Of a stretch of DNA of 57,346 bases, positions 8,205 through 16,363 are shown one piece after another. A program made the position numbers and the translations under genes. The stretch is taken from assembly GCA_020634755.1 (NCBI GenBank), contig JACKBC010000044.1, forward strand, positions 1-57,346, given 5' to 3'. A model generated the notes under the pieces. The model saw only the letters and a program-made list of their open reading frames with translations. It searched no databases and was not told the DNA's origin. The stretch is from Caldilineaceae bacterium. Lineage in GTDB: Bacteria > Chloroflexota > Anaerolineae > Caldilineales > Caldilineaceae. Within the stretch, counting starts at the first letter, position 1, and every line of letters begins with the position of its first letter.

Positions 8205-8292
8205 CACAGTAGATCGCAATGGCATGAGATAGCGTAGGATTCAACTATCGAGACCAAAGCCTGTATCGCCAACACCGTTGCGGTGGACTGAC
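8205..8292 (+). repeat. 88-bp dispersed element, copy C
   Basis: Third 88-bp copy, upstream of the universal stress protein. It shares GCCAACACCGTTGCGGTG with copy B and the AGATCGCAA left end. The stretch 8293-8427 beyond it holds no feature I can name. Confidence 0.75.
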
Positions 8293-8427
8293 ACAGAAAA
8301 GATGCGCTCAATCACATTGTACATCGCCCACCACATTTTTACACTAGGCAGTCGTCCAGGGGTTCCCCTGTCCGAATGACTAGCTGCATCGTCATCCGGC
8401 CGCCAAACCTACACGCGATCAAACCAA

Positions 8428-8528
8428 GTTAGAAACTTATGTTACGCAAGCCTAGAGGAAAGTCGGCGAGCCGACTTTCCTGTATCTCTCTAGCAGACTG
8501 GCTGTCGCTGCGTAACGTGAGTTAGAAA
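8428..8528. mobile_element. 85-bp hairpin mini-element (family I), intact, with 8-bp target duplication
   Basis: The element is 8436-8520 (85 bp), flanked by GTTAGAAA at 8428-8435 and 8521-8528. The ends are CTTATGTTACGCAA and CTGCGTAACGTGA, imperfect inverted repeats. The centre is a perfect hairpin, GGAAAGTCGG-CGAG-CCGACTTTCC. It matches the 85-bp copy at 46580-46664 at 77 of 85 positions by my count. Confidence 0.85.
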
Positions 8529-8540
8529 TAGGAGTTACGC

Positions 8541-9968
8541 CATTCGTCACAAGATAAGGATTGATGACGAATGTCAAATGTTGAAATGGCCGATAAAGAG
8601 GGCCAGAAATTGCCATAGAGCCAGCCAACGAGTAGGCTAGAAGCATGGCAAAGAAAAAAGCAAGTTCAGTGCGGCATACACGCTCGAATCAGGTGGCTCG
8701 AGGGCAGAAACAGCCCACGTTGGCGCCAGATGAGCAGACTGCCCAGCGGATTCAGGAGGTCATTCACCCTGCAACGCTGAGGCAGGTAGCGTACTACCAA
8801 GAATTGGGGTTGCGTGAGCGCACCCTGACCCTACCCGTGATGGTTGCTGTGGTGATCAGCTTAGTCTGGCGGCAACTGGCATCGGTCAGCGAAACGTTGC
8901 GTGTGCTGCAGACGGAAGGGCTGCTTTGGACTGACCCGACTCATGTCAGCCAACAGGCCATGTCCGAACGGCTGCGGACCTTTCCAGCCGAGTTGTTCCA
9001 GCGTGTGTTGCACGATGTTTTGCCGATTATGCAGAGCAAGTGGCAAGCGCGCAGCCGTCCGTTGCCCCAGGAGATTGACTGGGCTTTACAGCACTATGAC
9101 CAAGTGTTGGCCGTCGACGGATCAACGCTGGACGCATTGGTCCGTCGGGTTGGCCTGCTGCGCGATCGGCCTGACCATCCGCTTGCAGGACGCATGATGG
9201 GTCTGCTGGATGTTACCTCCCGGCTACCGGTTCATCTCTGGTACACCGAGGATGACCAAGCACACGACCAGCGTTTCTGGGATGAGATTCTGGCGGTTTT
9301 GCCTGCCAAGACACTCCTGCTTCTCGACCTGGGGTTCACCAACTACAAAGTCTATGCCCAGTTGATGGCGCAACAGGTGACCTTCATCACTCGTTGTAAG
9401 TCCAACGCAGCCTATCAAGTGCAACAAGTGCTCCAAAAGCGTGCCCATCTTCACGATACCATCGTGCTTTTGGGTCGAGAGCAATTGCCTATCCGGCTGA
9501 TCGAGGTGCAATACCAGGGCACATGGTATCGCTATTTGACGAGCGAACTTGATCCCGAACGCTTGCCTCCGCTCTATGTTGTCGCTCTCTACTGGCAGCG
9601 TTGGCGTATCGAAGATGCCTACAAAACCGTCAAGCGTCTTCTGGGACTCGCCTATTTCTGGGTCGGCTCCCTCAACGGCGTCGCTTTACAACTCTGGGCC
9701 ACTTGGCTCATGTATGCCATTTTGGTCGATTTGACTGACGATGTTGCCGATATGCTTGCTTTGCCTTTTAATCAACTCTCCTTGGAAATGGTTTATCGTA
9801 GTCTCTATTTCTGCACCACCGCCTTTCAGCGCGGTGAAGCCGATCACACCGTTACTTATCTTGCTGATAACGCCAAACTCTTTGGCCTCATCAAGCGTAA
9901 ACGCAAACCCGATTCACTATCTTTACTCAATTTGACTATTCTCGAATCACCTTAACTTGTGACGTATG
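8541..9968 (+). mobile_element. Complete IS4-family insertion sequence, 1428 bp
   Basis: The left end CATTCGTCACAAG (8541-8553) and right end CTTGTGACGTATG (9956-9968) are inverted repeats. They extend to 19 bp with two mismatches, consensus CATNCGTCACAAGNTAAGG. The flanking 9-bp direct repeat GAGTTACGC (8532-8540 and 9969-9977) is the target duplication. It carries one intact transposase gene and so may be active. Confidence 0.93.
8645..9955 (+). CDS. IS4-family DDE transposase
   Basis: 436 residues, ATG at 8645, spanning nearly the whole IS; the stop lies inside the right terminal repeat. It cuts and joins the IS ends. The RNase H-like core shows the three acidic residues in context: VLAVDGSTLDAL (first Asp), LLLLDLGFTNYKVYAQL (second Asp), and YWQRWRIEDAYKTVK, which fits the IS4 signature Y-x2-R-x3-E-x6-K exactly. 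No frameshift or stop, so probably functional. No strong ribosome site is visible before the ATG, usual for transposases kept at low expression. Confidence 0.93.
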   Translation: MAKKKASSVRHTRSNQVARGQKQPTLAPDEQTAQRIQEVIHPATLRQVAYYQELGLRERTLTLPVMVAVVISLVWRQLASVSETLRVLQTEGLLWTDPTHVSQQAMSERLRTFPAELFQRVLHDVLPIMQSKWQARSRPLPQEIDWALQHYDQVLAVDGSTLDALVRRVGLLRDRPDHPLAGRMMGLLDVTSRLPVHLWYTEDDQAHDQRFWDEILAVLPAKTLLLLDLGFTNYKVYAQLMAQQVTFITRCKSNAAYQVQQVLQKRAHLHDTIVLLGREQLPIRLIEVQYQGTWYRYLTSELDPERLPPLYVVALYWQRWRIEDAYKTVKRLLGLAYFWVGSLNGVALQLWATWLMYAILVDLTDDVADMLALPFNQLSLEMVYRSLYFCTTAFQRGEADHTVTYLADNAKLFGLIKRKRKPDSLSLLNLTILESP

Positions 9969-10164
9969 GAGTTACGCATTTCAGTGCTGTTCAGAAGAAG
10001 TTCGACTTCTGAGAGAAGTCGAACTTCTGGGTCAACTGCGTAACATGTGTTAGAAACACAAAAACCGGCATAACAGTCGAGCAAAAGCGCTCCCGTGCGC
10101 TGCACTGGCCAGATAGCCAGCCGCATTACAGCCCTGTTGCGGCCCACGCGGCGCACAGGATGTC

Positions 10165-11652
10165 TCACGCCAACCCCAAGCGGGTGTACTGCTCTGCCGG
10201 CGCGTCATTTTCCGCCATGAGCTTGACCATGAGGTCGATCATGCGCGTTTCAGCGGCGGCGTCATCCAGCGGATGCTCTTGGTTTGGATCATTGGCCAGA
10301 TCGTAAAGCAGCGTCGTCAGGGGATGGCCACCGGCCCAAGCGCGGCCGGGCAGCTGCATGACTTTGGCGCCTTTGGTAAAGCGAAAAGGCCCGGCCACTT
10401 CAAAATCGGCAAAGAGTTCGGGCTCGAAAAATTTACGCATGTGGGTGGGCATGAGCGTATATTGATAGAGCGGCGCGTTCTCCTGGCTGGCCGGGGCGCG
10501 CATGTAGACATAGCGGCCGTCAGTGCAGTTGACGTGGCCGCCGTGATGGCCAAAGAGGATGGCTTCACGCGTGGGTGCGTTGTGGGCCACCGCATCGGCC
10601 AGCGGAATGCCCTGCATATCGGCCGGCAATGGCACGTCAAAATAGTCGAGCAGCGTGGCCGGCAGATCGATCATCTGCGTCAAGCCGTCGGCAGTGGCAT
10701 TTTGGCGGCGGCTGCGCGGGTCCCAGATAAAGAGCGGCGTGTGGGCAATTTCATTGTAGAAGGGATGCGTATTTTTGGCCCACCAATCATGCTCACCCAG
10801 CAAAAAGCCGTGGTCGGTACAGACAATAAGCATGGTATCGTCCCACAAATTGTAGCGATCAAAGGCATCCAGCACCTCGCCCATGTAGGCATCGCACATG
10901 GAAAGCAGCGCCGCATATTCATAGATCATGTGCTGCACCTCCTCTGGCGTCTCCTCCACGCCGCGATAAGGTGGCCAGTCAAAATGGCGGCCATTGTACG
11001 CGTGGGGATAGAGATCTTTCCACTTGCGCTGGCTAAAGAAGGGCTCATGCGGGTCGAACGTTTCGATCTGCAAAAACCAGTTGTCCGCGGCCTGGTTGCG
11101 ACGGATAAAGTCGAGCCCATTGGCAAAGGTGCGCGGCTGCGGCTGCGTCTCTTCCGTGGGCATAAATTGGCGGTTGACCCAATCTTGCCGCCACATGTTT
11201 TTAACCAAATGGGGGTCGGAATTGGTCGAACGGCGCTCCACCACCACTTCGGGAATCTCCGGATCGGCCAGCTGCCCCTTCCACGGATCGCCCTCCTGGC
11301 CGCGCTCAAAATCCCAGGTGGTGTACCGGTTGTGATAGGTCATGCCGCCATCTTCAAAATAGTGATAGTGGTCGGTGGAAAGATGCGAGTGGATGCCGTG
11401 GCGCTGCAACAGCTCGGGCATGGAATCGTCAAACGGCTCCAGCGGCCCCCAACTGCGATGCAGAAAATTGAGGCGTCCGGTGTGCAGCTCGCGGCGGGCG
11501 GGCATACAAGGCATGGAGCCCACGTAGCAATTCTCAAACTTGACCGAACGATCGGCCAGACGCTGGAAGTTGGGCGTGTGCGTCCACTGGCAGCCATAGG
11601 GGGAGAGCATATGGCGATTTAACGTGTCGAACATGACCATCACGGCTTTCAT
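10165..11652 (-). CDS. Type I sulfatase (alkaline phosphatase superfamily)
   Basis: 495 residues from ATG at 11652; AAGGAG is 7 nt upstream and translation starts at MKAVMVMFDTLNRHML. Hydrolyses sulfate esters with a calcium ion and a formylglycine made from Cys. The sulfatase signature is complete: CMPARRELHTGR, Cys49 being the modifiable residue in C-x-P-x-R-x2-L-x-T-G-R. Metal ligands are suggested by FDTLNRH near residue 8 and CTDHGFLLGEHDWW near 290. There is no signal peptide, so it acts in the cytoplasm or on imported substrate. A formylglycine-generating enzyme would be needed and is not in the window. The enolase-superfamily sugar-acid dehydratase nearby suggests a carbohydrate catabolism setting, but they are not in one operon. 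Confidence 0.92.
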   Translation of the reverse strand: MKAVMVMFDTLNRHMLSPYGCQWTHTPNFQRLADRSVKFENCYVGSMPCMPARRELHTGRLNFLHRSWGPLEPFDDSMPELLQRHGIHSHLSTDHYHYFEDGGMTYHNRYTTWDFERGQEGDPWKGQLADPEIPEVVVERRSTNSDPHLVKNMWRQDWVNRQFMPTEETQPQPRTFANGLDFIRRNQAADNWFLQIETFDPHEPFFSQRKWKDLYPHAYNGRHFDWPPYRGVEETPEEVQHMIYEYAALLSMCDAYMGEVLDAFDRYNLWDDTMLIVCTDHGFLLGEHDWWAKNTHPFYNEIAHTPLFIWDPRSRRQNATADGLTQMIDLPATLLDYFDVPLPADMQGIPLADAVAHNAPTREAILFGHHGGHVNCTDGRYVYMRAPASQENAPLYQYTLMPTHMRKFFEPELFADFEVAGPFRFTKGAKVMQLPGRAWAGGHPLTTLLYDLANDPNQEHPLDDAAAETRMIDLMVKLMAENDAPAEQYTRLGLA

Positions 11653-11727
11653 CTGGTTTCTCCTTTGTATTGTGTGAAAACTTGCAAGGTAAGCGCAGTA
11701 TAGCAGAGACTGTTTACAGAGAGAAAA

Positions 11728-11832
11728 ATGGCTGCGAAATCTGTTTTCCACGCCGTCAAGCGCGGTGGCGCGGTGGATTGGGAGCAGCGCAAGTGGCTGC
11801 CCGAGGCGCCGCTGGGTAAGGCCATGAACTAG
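11728..11832 (+). pseudogene. Short 34-residue reading frame, possible gene remnant
   Basis: ATG at 11728 to TAG at 11830-11832 encodes 34 residues with normal-looking composition (AVDWEQRKWLPEAPLGKAM at its end). It has no clear ribosome site and no recognisable family. It lies in the 411-bp space between the sulfatase start and the GNAT gene, and could be a leftover of a longer gene or chance. Confidence 0.2.
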
Positions 11833-11952
11833 GTGGCACACATGAAAAAGGAAGCTATTAAGGCTAATCCAGAAAAATAAATATACAGGCTATAAAGGTT
11901 TGCCGGATTCGCTTGCGGGTTTTCCAGTATATTTTATTTTTGGAAAACTTAA

Positions 11953-12048
11953 ATAACCACGACTTACGCAGCGCCAGTGGATCGCCAGACGAGAACAGCT
12001 TGGCTGACTTGGCAGTTTTCTCTCTAGGCTTGCGTAAGTCCTAATAAC
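11953..12048. mobile_element. 86-bp hairpin mini-element (family II) with 5-bp target duplication
   Basis: The element is 11958-12043 (86 bp), starting CACGACTTACGCAGCG and ending GCTTGCGTAAGTCCTA. The core inverted repeat is GACTTACGCA/TGCGTAAGTC. ATAAC flanks it at 11953-11957 and 12044-12048. A second 86-bp copy is at 46494-46579. Its right end lies only about 20 bp before the GNAT start codon. Confidence 0.8.
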
Positions 12049-12063
12049 AAAGGAAAAGTGACT

Positions 12064-13014
12064 ATGCTTACCCATATCAATAGTAAAGAACATCCAGAAC
12101 TTGTCGAAAAATTTAAAGAGACCGTGCGCAACATTTTCCCGATTCTCTGCTTTACGCCAGCCGAAACCGAAGCCTTTATTGCCGAATTTGACCCTGAATA
12201 TGACGATAACATTTATGTTTATAAAGATGCCCAGGGATGCTTGACCTTTTGCCGATATACTCATCACGGCGCGTTGGCCTGGTCGATCCAATTTGTCATT
12301 CCCGCAGTGTGGGCGAATCGCTATGCAATGGTCTCCGGCGCTATTGCGCAAATCAGGAATGATTTTCTGGCCGCCCACACTGCACTGGAACTGCGCATGC
12401 GGGTCGACGAGCAAATGCCTTCCCATGCGGCCTACTTTATGGGGATGCTGCCGGGACTGGGCTTTGAGCTGGCTCCGCGCGTAGGTATGCGAGCTGACTA
12501 TGCGCTGCTTGACGAGCTGGATTTGCCGGCATTGCCGCCCGGCATTGCCGAACTGCCCTTTGAAGAGGCGCGCCTTGCTGAATATCCAGAACTATTCTTT
12601 CAAGTGGACAGTGTCTATCATGAGGGATATTCGCCCGAAAAAATCAATCACGAACGCGCCATGTTTGAGGATTACATCCCGCGCGCCTGTGAATCCGAAA
12701 ACATTCGGCCCACCTGGACATTGCTGGTCAAAGATGGCCAGCTCATCGGCGCGTCCTTCGGCGGTGCGTGGGATGATGAGCTGTCGATTGAAGAAGTGGG
12801 CATATTGTCCGCCTACTATGGCCAAGGACTGGGGCGCTATTTGACCATCCGCTGCATGCAAAAACTGCGTCAACACTATGGGGGGGAGGACAAATATTTC
12901 ATGCTGGGTACCTTTCGCACATACACGCGCGCCCTCAAATTGTATCACCGGTTGGGTTTCACCATTGACAAGATTGAATCGTACGCCACGCTTGCCAACC
13001 AATCAACGAAGTGA
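12064..13014 (+). CDS. GNAT-family N-acetyltransferase
   Basis: 316 residues. I chose ATG at 12064 because AAGGA is 9 nt upstream; a GTG at 12058 is too close to that site. Transfers an acetyl group from acetyl-CoA to an unidentified amine. The C-terminal third carries the GNAT fold: SIEEVGILSAYYGQGLGRYLT (the Q-x2-G-x-G acetyl-CoA loop), then YTRALKLYHRLGFTID. The N-terminal about 180 residues are less clear and may be a second, degenerate GNAT-like domain. Monocistronic; the 86-bp mini-element ends just ahead of it, so that element may have supplied or replaced part of its leader. Confidence 0.8.
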   Translation: MLTHINSKEHPELVEKFKETVRNIFPILCFTPAETEAFIAEFDPEYDDNIYVYKDAQGCLTFCRYTHHGALAWSIQFVIPAVWANRYAMVSGAIAQIRNDFLAAHTALELRMRVDEQMPSHAAYFMGMLPGLGFELAPRVGMRADYALLDELDLPALPPGIAELPFEEARLAEYPELFFQVDSVYHEGYSPEKINHERAMFEDYIPRACESENIRPTWTLLVKDGQLIGASFGGAWDDELSIEEVGILSAYYGQGLGRYLTIRCMQKLRQHYGGEDKYFMLGTFRTYTRALKLYHRLGFTIDKIESYATLANQSTK

Positions 13015-13038
13015 CCAGCGACTGAGCTAGCACCTTAC

Positions 13039-13226
13039 CGGAGAGAGCGATCAAAGTAATTTTTGTACGCGGATTCTGCGGATTAGCACGGATTTTTGTA
13101 CTGGTGAGCGACATAGGGCAACGAATTGACAGGGACTTTTGGCCATTTTGACGCTTAAATCTGCGAAAATCAGCGTTGGCGAAACGCCCGCCTTGCGAAC
13201 ATCCGCGTACAAAAATCTTCTCTCCG
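13039..13226. mobile_element. MITE-like element with 15-bp perfect inverted repeats
   Basis: TTTTTGTACGCGGAT at 13060-13074 and ATCCGCGTACAAAAA at 13201-13215 are perfect inverted repeats. Outside them, CGGAGAGA near 13040 pairs with TCTCTCCG ending at 13226. The interior holds ATCTGCGAAAATCAGCG-type sequence and no coding frame. No target duplication was found. Confidence 0.6.
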
Positions 13227-13377
13227 ATAACCTCCCAGCCACGTGACCAGGCAACATCTATTCGCATGGCTCTTTTATGATTGCCAAAGTTGTGAGATAC
13301 TGTGCCGTGATTGCGATGACAGCCTACAAATTACAGATTTCGCAAGAGGTGACTGTATTCAAAAAGGAGCTAACACC

Positions 13378-13944
13378 ATGAGCATGGAAGGGAGAAAATT
13401 CGCGTCGCGCCAGGAAATCATAGAGGCGCTGAAAGAAAATGGCCGCGATCTAACCGGCGCCGACATGAGCGGGCTGGACCTTTCGGAGATGAAGTTGGCC
13501 GGCATGAATCTAAAAGGCGTGGATCTGCACGACGCCAATTTGAGCCACGCGCTTTTGGCCGGCGCCGATATGAGCGAAATGAATCTGGCCAACGCCGATC
13601 TGAGCGAAGCACGCATCTTTGGCGCCAACCTACGTGGCGCCAATCTGAGCGGCGCCAATCTGCACGCCGCCAAGATGGCTGGCGCCGACCTGCAGGACGC
13701 CAACTTGACCGGCGCCGACCTGAGCCAAAGCCGCATGATGGGCATCAATGTGGAAGGCGCCGATTTCACCGACGCAATTACCAGCGAAGCGCGCGCGGCT
13801 GGCGTATCGTGGGATGAAGCTAAAGTGGCGCCCGCTGATCTGCCAGAGTCCATCCAACCGCCGCGCTGGCTGCCGCTATTGGTTCTAAGCGTTATCGTGG
13901 GGCTCTTCTTCTTGTTCAGAGGAAGAAAGAGCAAGGCGTCTTAA
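13378..13944 (+). CDS. Pentapeptide-repeat protein with C-terminal membrane anchor
   Basis: 188 residues from ATG at 13378, with AAGGAG 8 nt upstream; an in-frame upstream extension has no ribosome site. About 20 consecutive A(D/N)Lxx-type pentapeptides (residues about 23-132, e.g. GANLRGANLSGANL) predict a right-handed quadrilateral beta-helix. After a linker ending ESIQPPR come a single transmembrane segment WLPLLVLSVIVGLFFLF and a basic tail RGRKSKAS, so the helix should face the cytoplasm as a tail-anchored protein. Some members protect gyrase by mimicking DNA, but the membrane anchor argues for another scaffolding role. Monocistronic, followed by a separate promoter. Confidence 0.88.
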   Translation: MSMEGRKFASRQEIIEALKENGRDLTGADMSGLDLSEMKLAGMNLKGVDLHDANLSHALLAGADMSEMNLANADLSEARIFGANLRGANLSGANLHAAKMAGADLQDANLTGADLSQSRMMGINVEGADFTDAITSEARAAGVSWDEAKVAPADLPESIQPPRWLPLLVLSVIVGLFFLFRGRKSKAS

Positions 13945-13957
13945 ATTGTATGGTTAT

Positions 13958-13989
13958 TTGTTGACAAAATCAACTAATTACTTGATAAT
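13958..13989 (+). promoter_or_regulatory. Promoter with overlapping operator-like palindrome
   Basis: TTGACA (13961-13966), 17-bp spacer, GATAAT (13984-13989). A palindrome TTGTTGA-caaaa-TCAACTAA (13958-13977) overlaps the -35. That is where a MarR-type repressor would bind to control its own gene, which starts at 14037. A second TATAAT at 13997-14002 could be an alternative -10. Confidence 0.65.
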
Positions 13990-14036
13990 ATCATACTATA
14001 ATCGCTTGTTCCTCCTTCTCTGCAAAGGCAACCACC

Positions 14037-14966
14037 ATGTCCACCGAAATACCGTTACAGCAAATCGAAGCTATGCGTCACTTTAACCGCTTTTATACCA
14101 AGCAGATCGGCGTGTTGCATGAGGGGCTGCTCAGCAGCCGTTTTTCATTGGCAGAAGCGCGCGTGCTCTATGAATTGGCACATCACGAGCAGGCTACTGC
14201 CACCGAACTGGGTAGCGAATTGGGGGTGGATGCAGGCTATTTGAGCCGCATTCTCAACAGCTTCGAAAAGAATGAGCTGCTGCTCAAAGAGCCATCACCA
14301 CAGGACGGCCGCCAGAATCTGCTTTCGTTGACGCCCCAGGGCGAAGCCGAATTCGCCGTGATCAACCGGCGCTCGCGCGCGGAGATTGGCGAGCTGCTCA
14401 ACACGCTCAGCGCAAATGAGCGCCAGCGGCTGGTTGACGCCATGCAGACCATCCAGCAAATTTTGAGCGCGCCGACAGAAACGGGCGCGCCCTACGTGCT
14501 GCGCCCCCATGAGCCGGGCGATATGGGCTGGGTGGTGCAACAACACGGGCAACTCTATGCACGCGAATATGGCTGGAACGAACAGTTTGAAGCGCTGGTG
14601 GCCGGCATTGTGGCCCACTTTATCCAGAATTACGATGCGCAAAAGGAGCGCTGCTGGATGGCCGAGCTGGACGGCGAAATTGTGGGGTCTGTCTTCGTGG
14701 TCAAGGCATCGGACACGGTAGCCAAGCTGCGCATGCTGATTGTACATCCCAAAGCGCGCGGGTTGGGCATTGGCGCCCGGCTGGTGGATGAGTGCATCCG
14801 CTTTGCGCGCCGCACGGGCTATCAGACGCTCACCCTTTGGACCAATAGCGTGCTCACCGCCGCCCGCCACATCTATGAAAAGGCCGGCTTTGAACTGGTG
14901 GCGGCAGAACCGCATCACAGCTTTGGTCACGACCTGGTGGGTGAGACATGGGAACTCCCACTGTGA
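14037..14966 (+). CDS. MarR-family regulator fused to a GNAT acetyltransferase
   Basis: 309 residues. Residues 1-145 form a MarR winged helix: EARVLYELAHHEQATATELG, then a recognition-helix region DAGYLSRILNSFEKNELL and the wing SPQDGRQNLLSLTPQG. Residues about 155-309 are a GNAT domain, with KLRMLIVHPKARGLGIGARL (acetyl-CoA loop) and ARHIYEKAGFELV. This fusion is a recurrent architecture; it probably links ligand or acetyl-CoA sensing with repression, or acetylates a toxic small molecule. The promoter has a palindrome over its -35, consistent with autorepression. No co-transcribed gene follows; the next gene is on the other strand. Confidence 0.9.
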   Translation: MSTEIPLQQIEAMRHFNRFYTKQIGVLHEGLLSSRFSLAEARVLYELAHHEQATATELGSELGVDAGYLSRILNSFEKNELLLKEPSPQDGRQNLLSLTPQGEAEFAVINRRSRAEIGELLNTLSANERQRLVDAMQTIQQILSAPTETGAPYVLRPHEPGDMGWVVQQHGQLYAREYGWNEQFEALVAGIVAHFIQNYDAQKERCWMAELDGEIVGSVFVVKASDTVAKLRMLIVHPKARGLGIGARLVDECIRFARRTGYQTLTLWTNSVLTAARHIYEKAGFELVAAEPHHSFGHDLVGETWELPL

Positions 14967-15101
14967 GCCGGCTGCCGCTGCCTACGCTGGCCGCTCCCAC
15001 CAAAACGCCGTTGGTCATGGCGGCCAGCATGGGATGTTTGCACTGATCTGTTAATCGCGCGGATTTACACCATAAGCCAATTCTGGGAGCCGCAAAGAGC
15101 G

Positions 15102-16292
15102 TCACCCGCGCTGTGCACTCCAAGGGTGTTGCATAATATCGCGTAGCCCATCCTCATCAATTTCGATCCCCAACCCTGGCGCTTGTGAGACCGCCACACA
15201 GCCATCCTCATCTAAAACAAAGGGATGCTTTAGATAGCCTTTGCCAATATATGTTTTGCCATTTTCGCGCCAGTCGTTGACCTCATTATGTTCTTGGACC
15301 AGAAAATTTGGCAAGCAGGCATCCAGCGCAATCGAGGCGGCCAGCGCCACCGGGCTTAAGGGCGCATGAAGCGCTACTTTAGCGTAAGCCGCCTCGGCCA
15401 TGGCGGCAATCTTTTTGCATTCGGTAATGCCACCAGCGTGGGCCAAATCCGGTTGCACAACGGCCAGCGCGCCCTTGCGCAGCGCATCAAAAAAGACCCA
15501 TTTGCCCATCCATCGTTCGCCTGCCGCAATGGGTGCGCGGGTGCTTTGGGCAATTTGGTCAAGAATATCGACCCGTTCAACAGGCATTGGCTCTTCAATA
15601 AAGAGAGGCCGCAGAGGCTCCAAGGCCGCAATCATCTGCATGGCAACACGTGGGTGTGGATTATGGATATCCACGGCCACATCAACTTCCGGACCGGCAG
15701 CCGTTTTGATGGCGGCAAAAATTTCAGCCCATCGATCTATCTGGTTTGTTGCCTCCAGCCCTTCACCAGGACCGAAATGGGCTTTCAATACCTTAAAGCC
15801 CCACGTTTCCACCAACGCCCGCGCGCACGCCGCCCACGCCTCCGGCTCCATGCTGCGCTGCGACGTCGCAGCAGTATGGCCAGCGCGATAGGGCTGCCCC
15901 GGCTCAACGGCATGGGGGAGAGCGCTGGCCGTGGCGCGGTAGATGCGGATACGCTCCCGACACGCACCTCCCAACAATTGATGAAGGGGCATCCCAGCAT
16001 CTTTTCCGACAATATCCCACAGGGCCATGTCAATGCCGCTCAATGCGCTCATGGTGACCGGACCGCCTTTATAGCCAACACCAGCGCTGTACATCTCATC
16101 CCACAACAGCTCAATCTGTCGTGGATCGCGGCCGATCAGCAATGGCTCCAGCCGGTAAACCTCAGCGATCACCGAATCGGCATGGTTTTCTAAAAAGGGT
16201 TCGCCAATGCCGGTCACCCCGCTATCCGTATGCACAAAGAGCCACACCCAGCTAGGCGGGACTTTCTGAATTTCAAATTTGGTAATTTTCAT
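15102..16292 (-). CDS. Enolase-superfamily sugar-acid dehydratase (mandelate racemase subgroup, galactonate dehydratase-like)
   Basis: 396 residues from ATG at 16292 (MKITKFEIQKVPPSWVWL); the ribosome site is weak (GAAGAG). Abstracts the alpha proton of a sugar acid and eliminates water. The N-terminal capping domain spans about residues 1-125. The barrel then shows metal ligands in order: Asp in VAVDIHNPHP, Glu in LFIEEPMP, Glu in IAAGERW. The His in DIHN and the His in VALHAPLSP match the two catalytic histidines of galactonate dehydratase. VQPDLAHAGGITE is also typical. The exact acid is unknown; galactonate is the closest guess. It lies downstream of the giant gene on the same strand with a 278-bp gap holding a hairpin element, so it is probably a separate unit. 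Confidence 0.9.
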   Translation of the reverse strand: MKITKFEIQKVPPSWVWLFVHTDSGVTGIGEPFLENHADSVIAEVYRLEPLLIGRDPRQIELLWDEMYSAGVGYKGGPVTMSALSGIDMALWDIVGKDAGMPLHQLLGGACRERIRIYRATASALPHAVEPGQPYRAGHTAATSQRSMEPEAWAACARALVETWGFKVLKAHFGPGEGLEATNQIDRWAEIFAAIKTAAGPEVDVAVDIHNPHPRVAMQMIAALEPLRPLFIEEPMPVERVDILDQIAQSTRAPIAAGERWMGKWVFFDALRKGALAVVQPDLAHAGGITECKKIAAMAEAAYAKVALHAPLSPVALAASIALDACLPNFLVQEHNEVNDWRENGKTYIGKGYLKHPFVLDEDGCVAVSQAPGLGIEIDEDGLRDIMQHPWSAQRG

Positions 16293-16363
16293 AACTTTAT
16301 CTCTTCTCTTCTGAAGCCTGCATGCAGCGGGCATACCTGCTTGTTCAGCTGCATTTCTGGCGC

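Larger units (their letters stand above)
8529..10056. mobile_element. 83-bp family I-like hairpin element split by the IS
   Basis: The left piece is 8529-8540 and the right piece 9978-10048 (plus the duplicated GAGTTACGC). It is bounded by GTTAGAAA at 8521-8528 and 10049-10056. Ends share GTTACGCA/TGCGTAAC. The centre is a perfect 15-bp hairpin, AGAAGTTCGACTTCT-gag-AGAAGTCGAACTTCT. The IS inserted into its left terminal repeat. Tandem arrangement with the 8436-8520 element produces three copies of the 8-bp target. Confidence 0.75.

Noticed and set aside
8645..9955. IS capturing a passenger gene
   Set aside because: The 1428-bp element is fully accounted for by its ends and one transposase gene.
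10273..11622. Plus-strand open frame of 449 codons opposite the sulfatase
   Set aside because: The minus strand has a complete sulfatase with its signature; the antisense frame is rich in His, Ile, Val and Gly in a typical shadow pattern with no ribosome site.
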